Shown here: positions 8,296 to 17,678 of the stretch, one piece after another
Position numbering within the stretch: the first letter of the stretch is position 1
Layout of the letters: each line of letters begins with the position of its first letter
DNA from: Halobaculum limi
Lineage (GTDB): Archaea; Halobacteriota; Halobacteria; Halobacteriales; Haloferacaceae
Direction of reading: 5' to 3'
NCBI RefSeq assembly: GCF_029490015.1
Contig: NZ_CP120468.1
Coordinates: 2,666,001-2,730,000, forward strand
Length of the DNA stretch: 64,000 bases
The notes under the pieces: model-generated
Told to the model about the DNA's origin: nothing
What the model saw: the letters and a program-made list of their open reading frames with translations, nothing else
Databases searched by the model: none
Made by a program: the position numbers and the translations under genes

Positions 8296-8553
8296 CGCGT
8301 CCGACTCTTCCGTCTCGTCATCGTCACCGTTGGCACTGTCGTCGTCATCACTGCTCACACTCCGAGGCGACCGGTCCGTGTCGTCGACCGCGAGCGCGAT
8401 GCCGTTCAAGAGGCCGTACCCGACGAGCCACGCGCCCGGAAACGTCGTCACCGCCGCGGCGAGGAACTCGCCCGAGACGAGCGCGTACGCGATACCGTAC
8501 ACTGCGACCGTCGCGCCAACTGCGACGTAGAGGGGATGCCTGAGGAGGACCAT
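8260..8553 (-). CDS. small two-helix membrane protein
   Basis: This 97-residue protein has two hydrophobic helices (about residues 7-27 and 31-55) followed by a strongly acidic Asp/Ser tail to the end. No family is recognised. The gene ends inside the 3' end of pgk, so the two transcripts overlap antisense by 36 bases. The helical half is clearly better than chance, supporting a real gene. Confidence 0.6.
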   Translation of the reverse strand: MVLLRHPLYVAVGATVAVYGIAYALVSGEFLAAAVTTFPGAWLVGYGLLNGIALAVDDTDRSPRSVSSDDDDSANGDDDETEESDALASSPVFRTPY

Positions 8554-8660
8554 ACGGCCGAGGCCGTCGCCCGGCCGCTTGAAACACCCGGTCGGTCACG
8601 TCACCACAGGGTTGCGCGGGTGGGCCGGGGCTTCAAGCCGCGAGCAACCGAACGGCGGGT

Positions 8661-9152
8661 ATGCTCGTCGGCGTCGTCTCCGACACCCACGACAACGCAC
8701 AGTACGTCGAGAACGCGGTCGGCGTGTTCACCGACCGCGCCGTCGACGCGGTTATCCACTGCGGCGACATCGTCGCGCCCTTCTCCGCGACGCCGTTCGA
8801 CGGGGACTGGGAGTTCCACGCTGTCCGCGGCAACAACGACGGCGAGTGGGCACTCGCTGACACCGTCGAGTCGTTCGGCACCTACCACGGCGAGTTCGCG
8901 GACCTGACGCTCGACGGAGCCGAGTTCGCCGTCTATCACGGCACGAGTGAACCCATCGTCGACGCACTCCTCGCGAGCGGCGCGTACGACTACGTCTGTC
9001 GCGGGCACACCCACGAACGAGTCAACGAGGAACGCGAGGAGACGGTCCACCTCAACCCCGGCGGGGTACCGATTCCCGGCCGTGAGGAGGAGCCTGCGGC
9101 GTTCGTCGTCGACACGGCGAGCGAGGAAGTCACCGTCCACGACTTGGGCTGA
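8661..9152 (+). CDS. YfcE/MJ0936-type metallophosphoesterase
   Basis: This 163-residue phosphodiesterase has a complete di-metal site: SDTHDN near residue 8, HCGDIV near 34, the GNND loop near 58, YHGTS, and GHTHE near 115, followed by LNPGG. Relatives hydrolyse phosphodiesters with Mn or Ni, and their physiological substrate is usually unknown. It is cytoplasmic with no signal. It lies between pgk and gap, but orientation and spacing give no clear operon. Confidence 0.9.
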   Translation: MLVGVVSDTHDNAQYVENAVGVFTDRAVDAVIHCGDIVAPFSATPFDGDWEFHAVRGNNDGEWALADTVESFGTYHGEFADLTLDGAEFAVYHGTSEPIVDALLASGAYDYVCRGHTHERVNEEREETVHLNPGGVPIPGREEEPAAFVVDTASEEVTVHDLG

Positions 9153-9190
9153 GAAGGTGAGCGCTGCGGGCGCGGAGGGAGTTCTTCGCG

Positions 9191-10261
9191 TCAGTCGTCG
9201 GTGCGGGGGACCACCCGCTGACGCTGTCCGTCGAACAGCGACTCAAGGCCGACGCCGAGCGTCTCGTCGGTCGTCGCCATACTCGTCTCGCGGTCCTCCC
9301 AGTCGAGGAGTGCGCGAATCGCGTCGATGTTCTCCGGGATGACGTCGGACTCCTGGTGGATGGACTGGAACAGATAGAGGTCGCGGCCCTCCATCGAGAC
9401 GGAGTCCTCCCAGATGCAGTTCTCCCAGAGGTCGCCCCGTGGCCGGCCGGTGTCCATCGCGAACTCCTTGAGTTTCCCCGTCCCGTCGATGCCTGTCTCT
9501 TCGGGCACGAGGAACAGGCGAGACTCGTTCGCGAGCAACTGGCGCACCTCGGCGGCGGTCGGGTCCGCCTCCAGCGTGATGTTGACCGAGTGGAGGTGCA
9601 TCAGCGTCGCGGGCACCTTCACACCCAGCGTGTCGATGTCGACGTCGGGGAAGATGGTGTTCACGTCGGGGCCGTGGTGGGAGGGCACCGAGACGGGGTC
9701 GGGGAGGATGTCGTTGATGGGACCGCGTGAGGTCTGGCCGGGGTCGCCGCCGCGTCGGACGAGCGTGACGCGAGCCTTCTCGACGCCGTACTCCTCCGTC
9801 AGCGGAGCGAGGAGCCGTGAGAGTCCGGTCGTGTTACACGAGACGACGCGGGCGGTTCGAACGTCCGTCGGGCGCGCGAGGTCGTAGTTCGAGCGGGCGT
9901 TGAAACTCACGTCGGCGACGTCTGCGTCTTCTCCTCCCTGGAAGATGGCGGGCGTGTCGTAGCGTTCGTACAGTTCGCGGTTGGCCGCACCGATGCCGGA
10001 GGGCGTCGTGTCGACGATGACGTCCGCGGTCATCACCATATCCTCGACTTCGCCGGCGAGGTCGATGCCCGACTCGTGGAAGCGGTCGGCGCGTTCGGGG
10101 ATGGCCGCGTACAGCGGGTACCCCTTCCGGACGGCCGCCTCCGCCTCGTAGTTCGGCTGAGTCTTCGCCACGCCGATCAGTTTCATATCGGGCTGTGCGG
10201 CCACCGCGTCGGCGACGCGCTTCCCAATCGTGCCGTAGCCGTTGACGCCCACCTGAATCAT
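9191..10261 (-). CDS. gap: glyceraldehyde-3-phosphate dehydrogenase, archaeal type II
   Basis: This 356-residue enzyme is the archaeal form of phosphorylating GAPDH. It carries the N-terminal dinucleotide fold [13 protein letters not shown], the catalytic Cys in VVSCNTTG near residue 141, and the FQGGEDADV and [10 protein letters not shown] segments of the family. It interconverts glyceraldehyde 3-phosphate and 1,3-bisphosphoglycerate using NAD(P). With pgk nearby it supplies consecutive steps of lower glycolysis or gluconeogenesis. In haloarchaea this form is linked mainly to gluconeogenesis; which direction applies here cannot be read from the sequence. Confidence 0.97.
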   Translation of the reverse strand: MIQVGVNGYGTIGKRVADAVAAQPDMKLIGVAKTQPNYEAEAAVRKGYPLYAAIPERADRFHESGIDLAGEVEDMVMTADVIVDTTPSGIGAANRELYERYDTPAIFQGGEDADVADVSFNARSNYDLARPTDVRTARVVSCNTTGLSRLLAPLTEEYGVEKARVTLVRRGGDPGQTSRGPINDILPDPVSVPSHHGPDVNTIFPDVDIDTLGVKVPATLMHLHSVNITLEADPTAAEVRQLLANESRLFLVPEETGIDGTGKLKEFAMDTGRPRGDLWENCIWEDSVSMEGRDLYLFQSIHQESDVIPENIDAIRALLDWEDRETSMATTDETLGVGLESLFDGQRQRVVPRTDD

Positions 10262-10285
10262 TGCCGATTCATCCTTCGTGGTGGG

Positions 10286-10296
10286 GGTTAATCGTT
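10286..10296 (-). promoter_or_regulatory. gap: gap promoter element
   Basis: The minus-strand sequence cgattaacc is centred about 28 bases before the gap ATG at 10261, consistent with a leaderless transcript. Confidence 0.4.
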
Positions 10297-10451
10297 ACGA
10301 CATCACTAATCCGAAAACAACTACAGAGCGAGTAAGAACGCCGATTTCGGCAGATTCTCGCGATCAGGGATTCCTCGCCGCGGCAGGGGCCGATGAACGC
10401 CCGAGCGACCGCTCCGACAGGCCCAAACCGAGGGCCCGCACAGACGTGTGT

Positions 10452-11399
10452 ATGGACGACGACCTTCGAGCGGCCGCGGAGACGGCGATCCACCAGTGTC
10501 TCGACCTCGCGAGCGACGAGTCGCTGGCGGTCGTCACCGACGACAAGCGCGTCGACATCGGCGAGGCCCTCTACGAGGTGGCTAGCGAGGTGACGAGCGA
10601 CGCGAGCATCGTCCGCTACCCGCCGGCGGCCCAACACGGCGAAGAACCGCCCGCGCCGGTCGCAGCGGCGATGCGCGAGGCCGACGCCTTCCTCGCGCCG
10701 ACGACGAAGAGCCTGAGCCACACTCGCGCCCGCGGCGACGCCACCGATGCCGGGGCACGCGGTGCGACCCTGCCGGGCATCACCCGCGACGTGTTCCTCA
10801 CGGGTCTCGATGCCGACTACGAGGCTATCGCTCAGCACTGCGCCGACGTGCGCGCACAGGTCGACGACGCCGACGAGATTCGCGTGACCACCGACGCGGG
10901 CACGGACATCACGTTCGAACCTGGCTCGCGTGAGTTCCTCTCGGATACCGGCGACGTGAGCGACGCAGGGTCGTTCTCGAACCTCCCCGCTGGCGAGGTG
11001 TTCGTCAGCCCCGAGAACGCGAACGGCACCTACGTCGTCGACGGGACGATGATGCCGTACGGCCGCCTCGACGGCCAGGAACTCCGCTTCGAGGTCGAAG
11101 ACGGCTTCGTCACCGACATCTCCGACGACGAGGTGCGCGAACAGGTCGAGACCGCCGCCGAGGAGGTCGGTGAGGACGCGTACAACCTCGCGGAACTGGG
11201 CATCGGGACGAACGTCGGCGTCACCGAACTGGTCGGGTCGGTCCTCCTCGACGAGAAGGCCGCCGGCACCGTCCACATCGCCATCGGCGACGACGCGGGC
11301 ATCGGCGGCGACACCGACGCACCCCTCCACCTCGACGGCATCGTCACCGACCCGACGGTGTACGCAGACGGCGAGGAAGTGACGCTGCCACAGCCCTGA
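10452..11399 (+). CDS. M29-type aminopeptidase-like protein
   Basis: The 315-residue protein resembles the C-terminal metal-binding region of M29 (thermophilic) aminopeptidases. A long conserved tail carries ELGIGTN, LLDEKAAGTVHIAIG and LHLDGI, which supply the family's Glu, Glu-Lys, His and His-x-Asp residues. The usual length is about 370-410, so this is a short member, also common in archaea as a leucyl aminopeptidase-like protein. The frame is open upstream to 10278, but the ATG at 10452 begins the conserved part. It is cytoplasmic, and its substrate is not known. Confidence 0.8.
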   Translation: MDDDLRAAAETAIHQCLDLASDESLAVVTDDKRVDIGEALYEVASEVTSDASIVRYPPAAQHGEEPPAPVAAAMREADAFLAPTTKSLSHTRARGDATDAGARGATLPGITRDVFLTGLDADYEAIAQHCADVRAQVDDADEIRVTTDAGTDITFEPGSREFLSDTGDVSDAGSFSNLPAGEVFVSPENANGTYVVDGTMMPYGRLDGQELRFEVEDGFVTDISDDEVREQVETAAEEVGEDAYNLAELGIGTNVGVTELVGSVLLDEKAAGTVHIAIGDDAGIGGDTDAPLHLDGIVTDPTVYADGEEVTLPQP

Positions 11400-11435
11400 A
11401 TCGGGCGCACGGAGGACGAGAACGGGACCGGCTGG

Positions 11436-11882
11436 TTACTCGCTCGCTGCGGCCGCGGCCGCACGCCGTTCGAGCCCCCACACGAACGCGACTTTCAACG
11501 TCATCGACACCGCACCCGCCAGGGCCGCCCGAACCGGCCGGCGGCGGTACGCCGCATACAGCGCGTACGCCGTGACGGGACCGGCGAGCGTGTTCAGCCG
11601 GTGCCACGACCCCGCCGTCACCTCGCCGCGAAGCCACGCGCGTTCGGCGTCGACGACGCGCGTCATCCACGCGGGGCCTGTGTCGCTCTCGCGGTCGACG
11701 CGGGGGAACGCGACGGGGTTGACGAGAATCCACCCGAGCGTCACTGCGAGCAGTCGACGGTCCCGCGTGTACGTCGCCACGAGGAGAAGCGGGACCGACA
11801 GGAACCGCGACCACCCGCTCTTGGGGTTGGCGTGTCGCTCCCAAAAGATGTCGAGGTCCGCGAACCGCCGTGTGAGTGTCAT
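11436..11882 (-). CDS. DUF6653-like membrane protein
   Basis: The 148-residue protein has a conserved-looking head FWERHANPKSGWSRF, then about three hydrophobic helices (residues 27-55, 97-112, 120-140). This arrangement recalls the haloarchaeal DUF6653 family of unknown function. An Ala-rich tail ends the protein. It is alone between convergent and divergent neighbours, with no operon partner. Confidence 0.7.
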   Translation of the reverse strand: MTLTRRFADLDIFWERHANPKSGWSRFLSVPLLLVATYTRDRRLLAVTLGWILVNPVAFPRVDRESDTGPAWMTRVVDAERAWLRGEVTAGSWHRLNTLAGPVTAYALYAAYRRRPVRAALAGAVSMTLKVAFVWGLERRAAAAAASE

Positions 11883-11942
11883 ACGGGCGAGAACTCTGAG
11901 GGAGCTAATAAATCGTCGGGCGGGGGGCAGGCGGCCCTCCGC

Positions 11943-12566
11943 TCAGCCGACGTGTTTCACGGCGTCGAACAGGCCCTGCACGGTGGAGACGGTCTGGTCG
12001 TCGTGGGCCTTCGGGTCGATGTAGAACTGCGCTCGTGCACCGGCGCGGTGGACGCCCGCGACGAGGATGTGGAGGAAGCGGTACGCCTCCTCTAGGTCGA
12101 CGTACTGCAACAGGGCGGTGACGGAGTCGAACGTCACGAAGAGGTTCCCGTGGTTGCGTGCCTCCTGTAGCGCGTCCTGCCACTTCATACACAGGCCGGT
12201 GAGGTCCTTCGGGTGTGCCGACTCTGCCGCGAACGACCCGCCGTCGGCGGCGACCCGCGGACCGGGCGCCTCGCCCGTGCCGGAGGCGTCGACGACCATA
12301 TGACACGGCGGTGCGCCGACGTCCGACCGCCAGCGTTCGTGCATCGTCACCGGGTCCGTCTGGTACGTGAACTCGACCACCGTCGGGTGGGCGACAAAAC
12401 TGCTCACGGCCTGTCGCTTGAGCGCCGTCCGTCGCTGTGCCCCCGGCGGTGTCAACACGAGTTCCGCCTTCGACGAGAGACTTCGCTCGGCGTCGTCGGC
12501 AGTCGACAGCTCGCTCAGCGACTCCGTGTGGGTCCCCACCCCGTTTTCTGTCCCGCTCCCGCTCAT
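11943..12566 (-). CDS. DUF7504-like RecA-fold protein
   Basis: The 207-residue protein resembles a haloarchaeal family (DUF7504) related to RecA-like or MEDS-type sensory proteins but lacking a clear Walker A. Typical segments are HPTVVEFTYQTDPVTMHERW, the LFVTFDSVTALLQYVDLEEAYRFLH stretch (probably a degenerate Walker B strand and helix), and YIDPKAHDD. The ATG at 12566 is chosen over the longer open frame, which runs antisense through mutL. Relatives often sit near signalling genes; none is adjacent here. The function is unknown. Confidence 0.75.
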   Translation of the reverse strand: MSGSGTENGVGTHTESLSELSTADDAERSLSSKAELVLTPPGAQRRTALKRQAVSSFVAHPTVVEFTYQTDPVTMHERWRSDVGAPPCHMVVDASGTGEAPGPRVAADGGSFAAESAHPKDLTGLCMKWQDALQEARNHGNLFVTFDSVTALLQYVDLEEAYRFLHILVAGVHRAGARAQFYIDPKAHDDQTVSTVQGLFDAVKHVG

Positions 12567-12655
12567 TGTCGTCCGATACGACGACGAAGCTGTATTAATA
12601 CCTCGCGGCCGAATTCTCAGCCTTCGTAACGGGTGGCGTGGTCTCGTCGGCCGAC

Positions 12656-12793
12656 CTACACGGTGAGGATACCGATCAGCACCATCAGCGCCAAGAACCC
12701 GACTGACCCCAAGAGCACCACGAGGATCAGTCGACGGAGGAACGGCGGGAACACCGACAGGTCGGGGACCACCGGGCGACTGTTGGAGTCCAT
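12656..12793 (-). CDS. 45-residue single-helix membrane protein
   Basis: This short gene begins at the ATG at 12793 and encodes a polar head rich in Pro followed by one strong transmembrane helix (about residues 21-44). It lies upstream of mutL on the opposite strand. Small membrane proteins of this kind are common in haloarchaea and usually unnamed. The helix and good start support it, but its length limits confidence. Confidence 0.5.
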   Translation of the reverse strand: MDSNSRPVVPDLSVFPPFLRRLILVVLLGSVGFLALMVLIGILTV

Positions 12794-12900
12794 ACGCGGA
12801 GGTTTCGCTCCCGCGGCAAGTGTCTTGTCGCGATCCACTGACCGCCCCGCGCCCGCAACGAACACGGGTTTGATACGGCCGCGCCGCCAGCGTTCGGTCG

Positions 12901-15174
12901 ATGACCGGCGAGATACGTTCGCTCGACGACCGAACCGTCCGCGAGATCGCGGCGGGCGAGGTGGTCGAGCGCCCCGCCTCCGTGGTGAAAGAACTCGTCG
13001 AGAACGCGCTCGACGCCGGTGCGAGCAGAGTCGCCGTCGCCGTCGAGAACGGCGGCATCGACAGCATCCGCGTCCGCGACGACGGTGCGGGCATCCCGCC
13101 CGAGGAGTTGCCGATGGCGGTCGCGAAACACGCGACGAGCAAACTCGAAGATATGGCCGACCTCGACGCCGGCGTCGCCACGCTCGGCTTCCGCGGCGAG
13201 GCGCTCCACTCGGTCGGCGCAGTCGCAGAACTGACGGTTCGTTCGCGCACGCCCGACGCCGACACCGGCGCGGAACTGGTCGTCGACCACGGCGACGAGA
13301 GCGAAGTGACCCCTGCGGGCTGTCCGGTCGGCACGACCGTCGAGGTCCGCGACCTGTTCGGGCGCACGCCCGCCCGCCGGAAGTTCCTCAAGACGCCCGC
13401 GACGGAGTTCGACCGCGTGAACGGCGTCGTCTCGGCGTACGCCCTCGCCAACCCCGACGTGGCGGTGTCGCTGGAACACGACGGCCGTGAGGTGTTCGCC
13501 TCGCCCGGCGACGGGAACCGCCGTTCGGCGGTGCTGGCCGTCTACGGCCGCGAAGTCGCCGAGTCGATGGTCGACGTGGAGTACGAATCGGAGGACGGTG
13601 CGGTGTCCGTGTCCGGTCTCGTCTCGCACCCCGAGACGACCCGCGCAGGTAGGGAGTACCTCACGACGTACGTGAACGACCGCTGGGTGCGCGACGGTGA
13701 CCTCCGTGGGGCCGTGGTCGACGCCTATGGCGGTCAACTGGCGACCGACCGCTACCCGTTCGCCGTCCTGTTCGTCGACGTGGCTCGGACCGCCGTCGAC
13801 GTAAACGTCCACCCGCGAAAGACGGAGGTGCGCTTCGACGACGACGCCGACGTAATGGAGACGGTTCGGACGGCCGTTCGCTCGGCCCTCCTCGACCACG
13901 GCCTCGTGCGGTCGTCGGCCCCGCGTGGGCGCTCCGCCCCCGACGAGGTCGACGTCGACCCCGAAGTCGTCGGCGGGGCTGGGACGGATCACGAACGCGC
14001 CGCGAACGCACGACGCACGACTGAGGCGGGCGACGACAGTGACGAGCAGTCACAGAGCGCCGGCGCGGAGACGACCGCTTCTGTCCTCGACGCGTGGGGT
14101 GGCTCCGACGCCGCCACACCGGACGACCCCGACGACGCGCCGGACGACGGCGTGGTGCCACCGGAGGCGGAGACGACGAACACCAGAGACGACGCCGACC
14201 AGCGAGTAGACGCCGACTCGACGGCGGATGCGACAGCGGACACCACGACGACGGCAGATGCGGCGGCGAACGACGCCGGCGGCGCGTGGAGCGTCGACGT
14301 CGGCGGTGCGTCGAGTCGACCGACCGACCACCCCGAACGCGGGCGGACCGACGCGACCGCCGGGGGAAGCAGCCCCTCGCCTCGGTCGTGGCAGACCGAC
14401 ACGGCGGAGACGGACGACGACGCTGGCCGAGCAGACACATCGGGCGACGGCCCGGCGAACACCGACGCAACAGCGAGTGACCGAACGTGGGGCGCACCGT
14501 CGCAGTCGACGCTCGCGGGCGGCACCACAGACGAGCGAACCGCCCACGACCGCCTCCCCGCGATGCGCGTCCTCGGCCAGTATGACGACACCTACGTCGT
14601 CTGCGAGACGGACGCCGGACTGGTGCTGGTCGACCAACACGCCGCCGACGAGCGTGTGAACTACGAACGCCTCCAGCGAGCGGTCGGCGACGGCGCGCCG
14701 ACACAGACACTCGCGACGCCGGTCGAGATTGCCCTGACTGCGCGCGAGTCGGAACTGTTCGAGACGTTTCGAGACGCCCTCGAAGAGGTCGGCTTCCGGG
14801 CGGAGCGGCCGGACGAGGACGGTGCAGGTCGGGTCGCGGTGACAGCGGTTCCGGCGGTGTTCGACGCGACGCTGGAACCCGACCTCCTGCGGGACGTTCT
14901 CGCGGCGTTCGCCGACGAGGTGACCACCGGCGACCGCCCCGTCGCGGAGGTGGCGGATGCACTCCTCGCAGACTTGGCGTGTTACCCGTCGGTGACCGGG
15001 AACACCTCACTCACGGAGGGGAGCGTCACGGAGTTGCTCGACACCCTCGACGACTGCGAGAACCCGTACGCCTGCCCGCACGGCCGACCCGTGCTGGTCG
15101 AGTTCGGTCGCGAGGAGATCGAAGACCGCTTCGAGCGTGATTACCCCGGCCACGGCGGGCGGCGAGCGGAGTAG
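12901..15174 (+). CDS. mutL: DNA mismatch repair protein MutL
   Basis: This 757-residue MutL has the GHKL ATPase head with [20 protein letters not shown] and GFRGEAL motifs (residues 35-105). The C-terminal dimerisation/endonuclease domain holds the metal motif [12 protein letters not shown], an exact D-Q-H-A-x2-E-x4-E, and CPHGRP near the end. It should therefore nick DNA itself, as in organisms without MutH. The two domains are joined by a 200-residue acidic, low-complexity linker (about residues 345-545). No mutS is next to it. A TATA-like element lies about 29 bases before the ATG. Confidence 0.97.
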   Translation: MTGEIRSLDDRTVREIAAGEVVERPASVVKELVENALDAGASRVAVAVENGGIDSIRVRDDGAGIPPEELPMAVAKHATSKLEDMADLDAGVATLGFRGEALHSVGAVAELTVRSRTPDADTGAELVVDHGDESEVTPAGCPVGTTVEVRDLFGRTPARRKFLKTPATEFDRVNGVVSAYALANPDVAVSLEHDGREVFASPGDGNRRSAVLAVYGREVAESMVDVEYESEDGAVSVSGLVSHPETTRAGREYLTTYVNDRWVRDGDLRGAVVDAYGGQLATDRYPFAVLFVDVARTAVDVNVHPRKTEVRFDDDADVMETVRTAVRSALLDHGLVRSSAPRGRSAPDEVDVDPEVVGGAGTDHERAANARRTTEAGDDSDEQSQSAGAETTASVLDAWGGSDAATPDDPDDAPDDGVVPPEAETTNTRDDADQRVDADSTADATADTTTTADAAANDAGGAWSVDVGGASSRPTDHPERGRTDATAGGSSPSPRSWQTDTAETDDDAGRADTSGDGPANTDATASDRTWGAPSQSTLAGGTTDERTAHDRLPAMRVLGQYDDTYVVCETDAGLVLVDQHAADERVNYERLQRAVGDGAPTQTLATPVEIALTARESELFETFRDALEEVGFRAERPDEDGAGRVAVTAVPAVFDATLEPDLLRDVLAAFADEVTTGDRPVAEVADALLADLACYPSVTGNTSLTEGSVTELLDTLDDCENPYACPHGRPVLVEFGREEIEDRFERDYPGHGGRRAE

Positions 15175-15257
15175 CGCCGTCGCGAACCGCGCCGCCGGTT
15201 CCCCCGCCCGCCCCGCGTTCCAGACCCTTCTTGTGGACCGCCCGTGTGCGTGTGGGT

Positions 15258-16211
15258 ATGACCGACCTCGTCACGTTCGGGGAGACGATGCTTCGTCTCT
15301 CCCCGCCCGAGGGGACCCGACTGCAGACCACCGATTCGTTCGACGTTCGCGTCGGCGGCGCAGAGAGCAACGTCGCTGTCGCGGGGTCGTCGCTGGGTCT
15401 CGACAGCGTCTGGCTGTCGAAACTCCCCGACTCACCACTCGGTCGGCGCGTCGTCAGCGGTCTGCGCGCCCACGGCGTCCACACCGGCATCGCCTGGGAC
15501 GACGACGCCCGCCTCGGCACCTACTACTTGGAGGACGGCGGCGAGCCACGCGGGACGAACGTCATCTACGACCGCGCCGACTCCGCGGTGACGACGGTTC
15601 GCCCGGACGAACTCCCGGGTCGTATCCTCGACGGGGTGACCGCGTTCCACACGACCGGTATCACGCCCGCGCTGTCGAGTGACGCCGCCGAGACGACCGC
15701 GGCGCTGTTGAAGCGAGCCTCGGAGGCGGGCGCGACGACGAGTTTCGACGTGAACTACCGAAGCAAACTGTGGAGCCACGAGGAGGCCGCCGAGACGCTC
15801 CGAAGCCTGTTCGAACACGTCGACACGCTGTTCGTCGCCCGGCGGGACGCGGAATCGGTCCTCGGCCGCGAGGGCGAACCCGTCGAGGTCGCACACGGCC
15901 TCGCGACCGACCACGACCTGGAGACGGTCGTCGTCACGCGCGGCGACCACGGAGCGCTCGCACTCCACGACGGCGAGGTGTTCGAACAGCCAGTGTACGA
16001 GGCCGACACCCTCGACGCCATCGGCACGGGCGACGCCTTCGTGGGCGGGTTCCTCTCGAAGCGGTGTCTCGGCGGCACCATCGACGAGGCGCTGGAGTGG
16101 GGTGCGGCGACCGCGTCGCTCAAGCGGACCATCTCGGGCGATCTGGCGGTCGTCACTCGTGAGGAGGTACAGCGAGTCATCGACGAGGGCGAAGGCGGCA
16201 TCTCGCGGTAG
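15258..16211 (+). CDS. kdgK: 2-keto-3-deoxygluconate kinase
   Basis: This 317-residue PfkB-family sugar kinase matches KDG kinase, which makes 2-keto-3-deoxy-6-phosphogluconate in the haloarchaeal semi-phosphorylative Entner-Doudoroff route. The N-terminal strand [12 protein letters not shown], the [11 protein letters not shown] sugar-binding loop and the catalytic signature [13 protein letters not shown] near residue 253 are all present. The ATG at 15258 is chosen; the nine preceding residues are not conserved. Other PfkB sugar kinases cannot be wholly ruled out, but the presence of gap and pgk in the window fits this role. It follows mutL by about 80 bases. Confidence 0.9.
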   Translation: MTDLVTFGETMLRLSPPEGTRLQTTDSFDVRVGGAESNVAVAGSSLGLDSVWLSKLPDSPLGRRVVSGLRAHGVHTGIAWDDDARLGTYYLEDGGEPRGTNVIYDRADSAVTTVRPDELPGRILDGVTAFHTTGITPALSSDAAETTAALLKRASEAGATTSFDVNYRSKLWSHEEAAETLRSLFEHVDTLFVARRDAESVLGREGEPVEVAHGLATDHDLETVVVTRGDHGALALHDGEVFEQPVYEADTLDAIGTGDAFVGGFLSKRCLGGTIDEALEWGAATASLKRTISGDLAVVTREEVQRVIDEGEGGISR

Positions 16212-16244
16212 CGCGCCGGTTCGGCAGTTGCCCCCACTCCCCGA

Positions 16245-16868
16245 TCAGGCCTTTCCGGTCTCTTGGACGTGGTCGCGGGCGGTCGCGTACGCCTCCCGAA
16301 CTTCTGTGAACGCTTCCCGACTACCACCCTGGTCCGGGTGGACCTCTTTCACTTTCTCGCGGTAGGCGCGTTCGACCCGTTCTTCGCCAGCGTTGGCCGG
16401 CAGACCGAGCGTGTCGAACGCCGCAGTGACGGGCGATCCGACAGCGGGGTCGGGGCCGAGGTGCACGTCCGGCACGTCGAACGGGAGGCGACGGCCGAGT
16501 TGTGCGCCGGGCATCTCGTGTTCACAGAGGATGACGTGGATACCGTTGGCCTCGTCGTCGCGGATGGCGAAGAACGCGTGGACGTCGAAGGTGATGGCGA
16601 CGCGTCGCTCGGGGAGGTAGAAGGCGACGGTCGTGCCGTCGAGGTCGGCGTCTTCGACGAACCGCTCGTCGATCCGCCGGAGGTAGTCGCGCATCTCGGC
16701 TTTTCGGCGGAGCGACCCCTGGTCGGGGCCGCCCGAGTGTGCGGGCGGGTCGGGGAACAGACGGTTGGCCGCGAGGAACACGCCCGCGACGACGACGGTG
16801 GCGAGCACACCCAGGAGGACTCCCCAGACCAACCACCCGGGTAGCGCGGCGATCCACTCACCGAACAC
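16245..16868 (-). CDS. membrane J-domain protein
   Basis: This 207-residue protein has one N-terminal transmembrane helix (about residues 12-34), a middle beta-rich region of unknown type and a C-terminal J domain (about 155-205). The J domain includes the HPDQGG loop that stimulates Hsp70 (DnaK) ATPase. It lacks the Gly/Phe region and zinc domain of DnaJ, so it is a specialised co-chaperone, probably acting at the cytoplasmic face of the membrane. Similar proteins are conserved in haloarchaea without a known client. Confidence 0.85.
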   Translation of the reverse strand: MFGEWIAALPGWLVWGVLLGVLATVVVAGVFLAANRLFPDPPAHSGGPDQGSLRRKAEMRDYLRRIDERFVEDADLDGTTVAFYLPERRVAITFDVHAFFAIRDDEANGIHVILCEHEMPGAQLGRRLPFDVPDVHLGPDPAVGSPVTAAFDTLGLPANAGEERVERAYREKVKEVHPDQGGSREAFTEVREAYATARDHVQETGKA

Positions 16869-16942
16869 ACCCCCGATTGGCGACGGCGGTTATTGAACCC
16901 CTCGCCAGCGGAGTTACCTCTCCCGGTGGCGTTCACTCGGCC

Positions 16943-17191
16943 GTGCCGATCATTCGATTCGAGGAAGCCGACACGGCCAACCTCACCGCGGTCGGTGAAG
17001 GGATCACACGCCCCGCACGGGCGGCGGGACGGCTCAGAACGGGCACACCCGTCGGGAAGTACGCCGTCTACCACGGCGACGGCTGTGCAGTCTGTCAGAC
17101 GGAGATCAGTGCTGGCGACAGTTTCTATATAGACTCGGAGACGGGCGATCTGTTGTGTGAGGCGCACGGGAGACAGCGACGTAGTGACTGA
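16943..17191 (+). CDS. small Cys-containing protein, unknown
   Basis: The 82-residue protein begins at the GTG at 16943. It has a CAVCQ pair and a later Cys-x2-His (CEAH) near the C-terminus, suggesting a zinc-binding treble-clef or ribbon. The N-terminal strand VPIIRFEEADTANL and a basic end (RQRRSD) are otherwise unrevealing. It diverges from the J-domain gene. The function is unknown; DNA, RNA or protein binding are equally possible. Confidence 0.6.
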   Translation: MPIIRFEEADTANLTAVGEGITRPARAAGRLRTGTPVGKYAVYHGDGCAVCQTEISAGDSFYIDSETGDLLCEAHGRQRRSD

Positions 17192-17298
17192 TCCGTGCGC
17201 CGGGCGGTCGCCGCGCTACACGTCGATAGCGCCGCCGCTGTGTCGGACGAAGAAGGTGGAGAAACCGCGAGTGGCTTCGGTGGCGTCGACGCCCCGAC

Positions 17299-17562
17299 TC
17301 AGAGCATCCCGTTGTCTTTCAGGCCCTGCATCACGTCGTCGACGAGGGAGTCGACGTCGTCGTACGGGAAGTCCTGACTGGAGCCGAGTTTGGCGGCGAG
17401 TTCCATCGCGGTGAAGGAGATGTCGCCCGCCTCGAACTTCGTCCCTGGCCCCTGCGGGAGTGCGGGGACGAGGTCCATCTGACTGGACACGGGGAAGTCG
17501 GCGCCCGAGAAGGCGTCCTCGAACTGTGCACGGAGTTCGGCTTCGACGTCGTCGTCTGTCAC
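17299..17562 (-). CDS. MTH865-like protein
   Basis: The 87-residue protein matches the MTH865 family, a small helical EF-hand-like archaeal fold of unknown function. The conserved stretches are a DVEAELRAQFEDAFSGADFP head, then GPGTKFEAGDISFTAMELA and a DVDSLVDDV tail. The GTG at 17562 is preferred because it falls where family members begin; the ATG at 17589 would add nine residues. It is acidic, soluble and probably monomeric. Confidence 0.75.
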   Translation of the reverse strand: MTDDDVEAELRAQFEDAFSGADFPVSSQMDLVPALPQGPGTKFEAGDISFTAMELAAKLGSSQDFPYDDVDSLVDDVMQGLKDNGML

Positions 17563-17678
17563 AGGCCAACTCGGGGCCGAGGGGCGCAAAAACGTTCCGG
17601 AACCACTAGAAACTCCGGGATAGTTCTCCGTCCACCGGAAACCCCGCGATTAAGCCACCCCTGCCCATAGCCGCAGGT

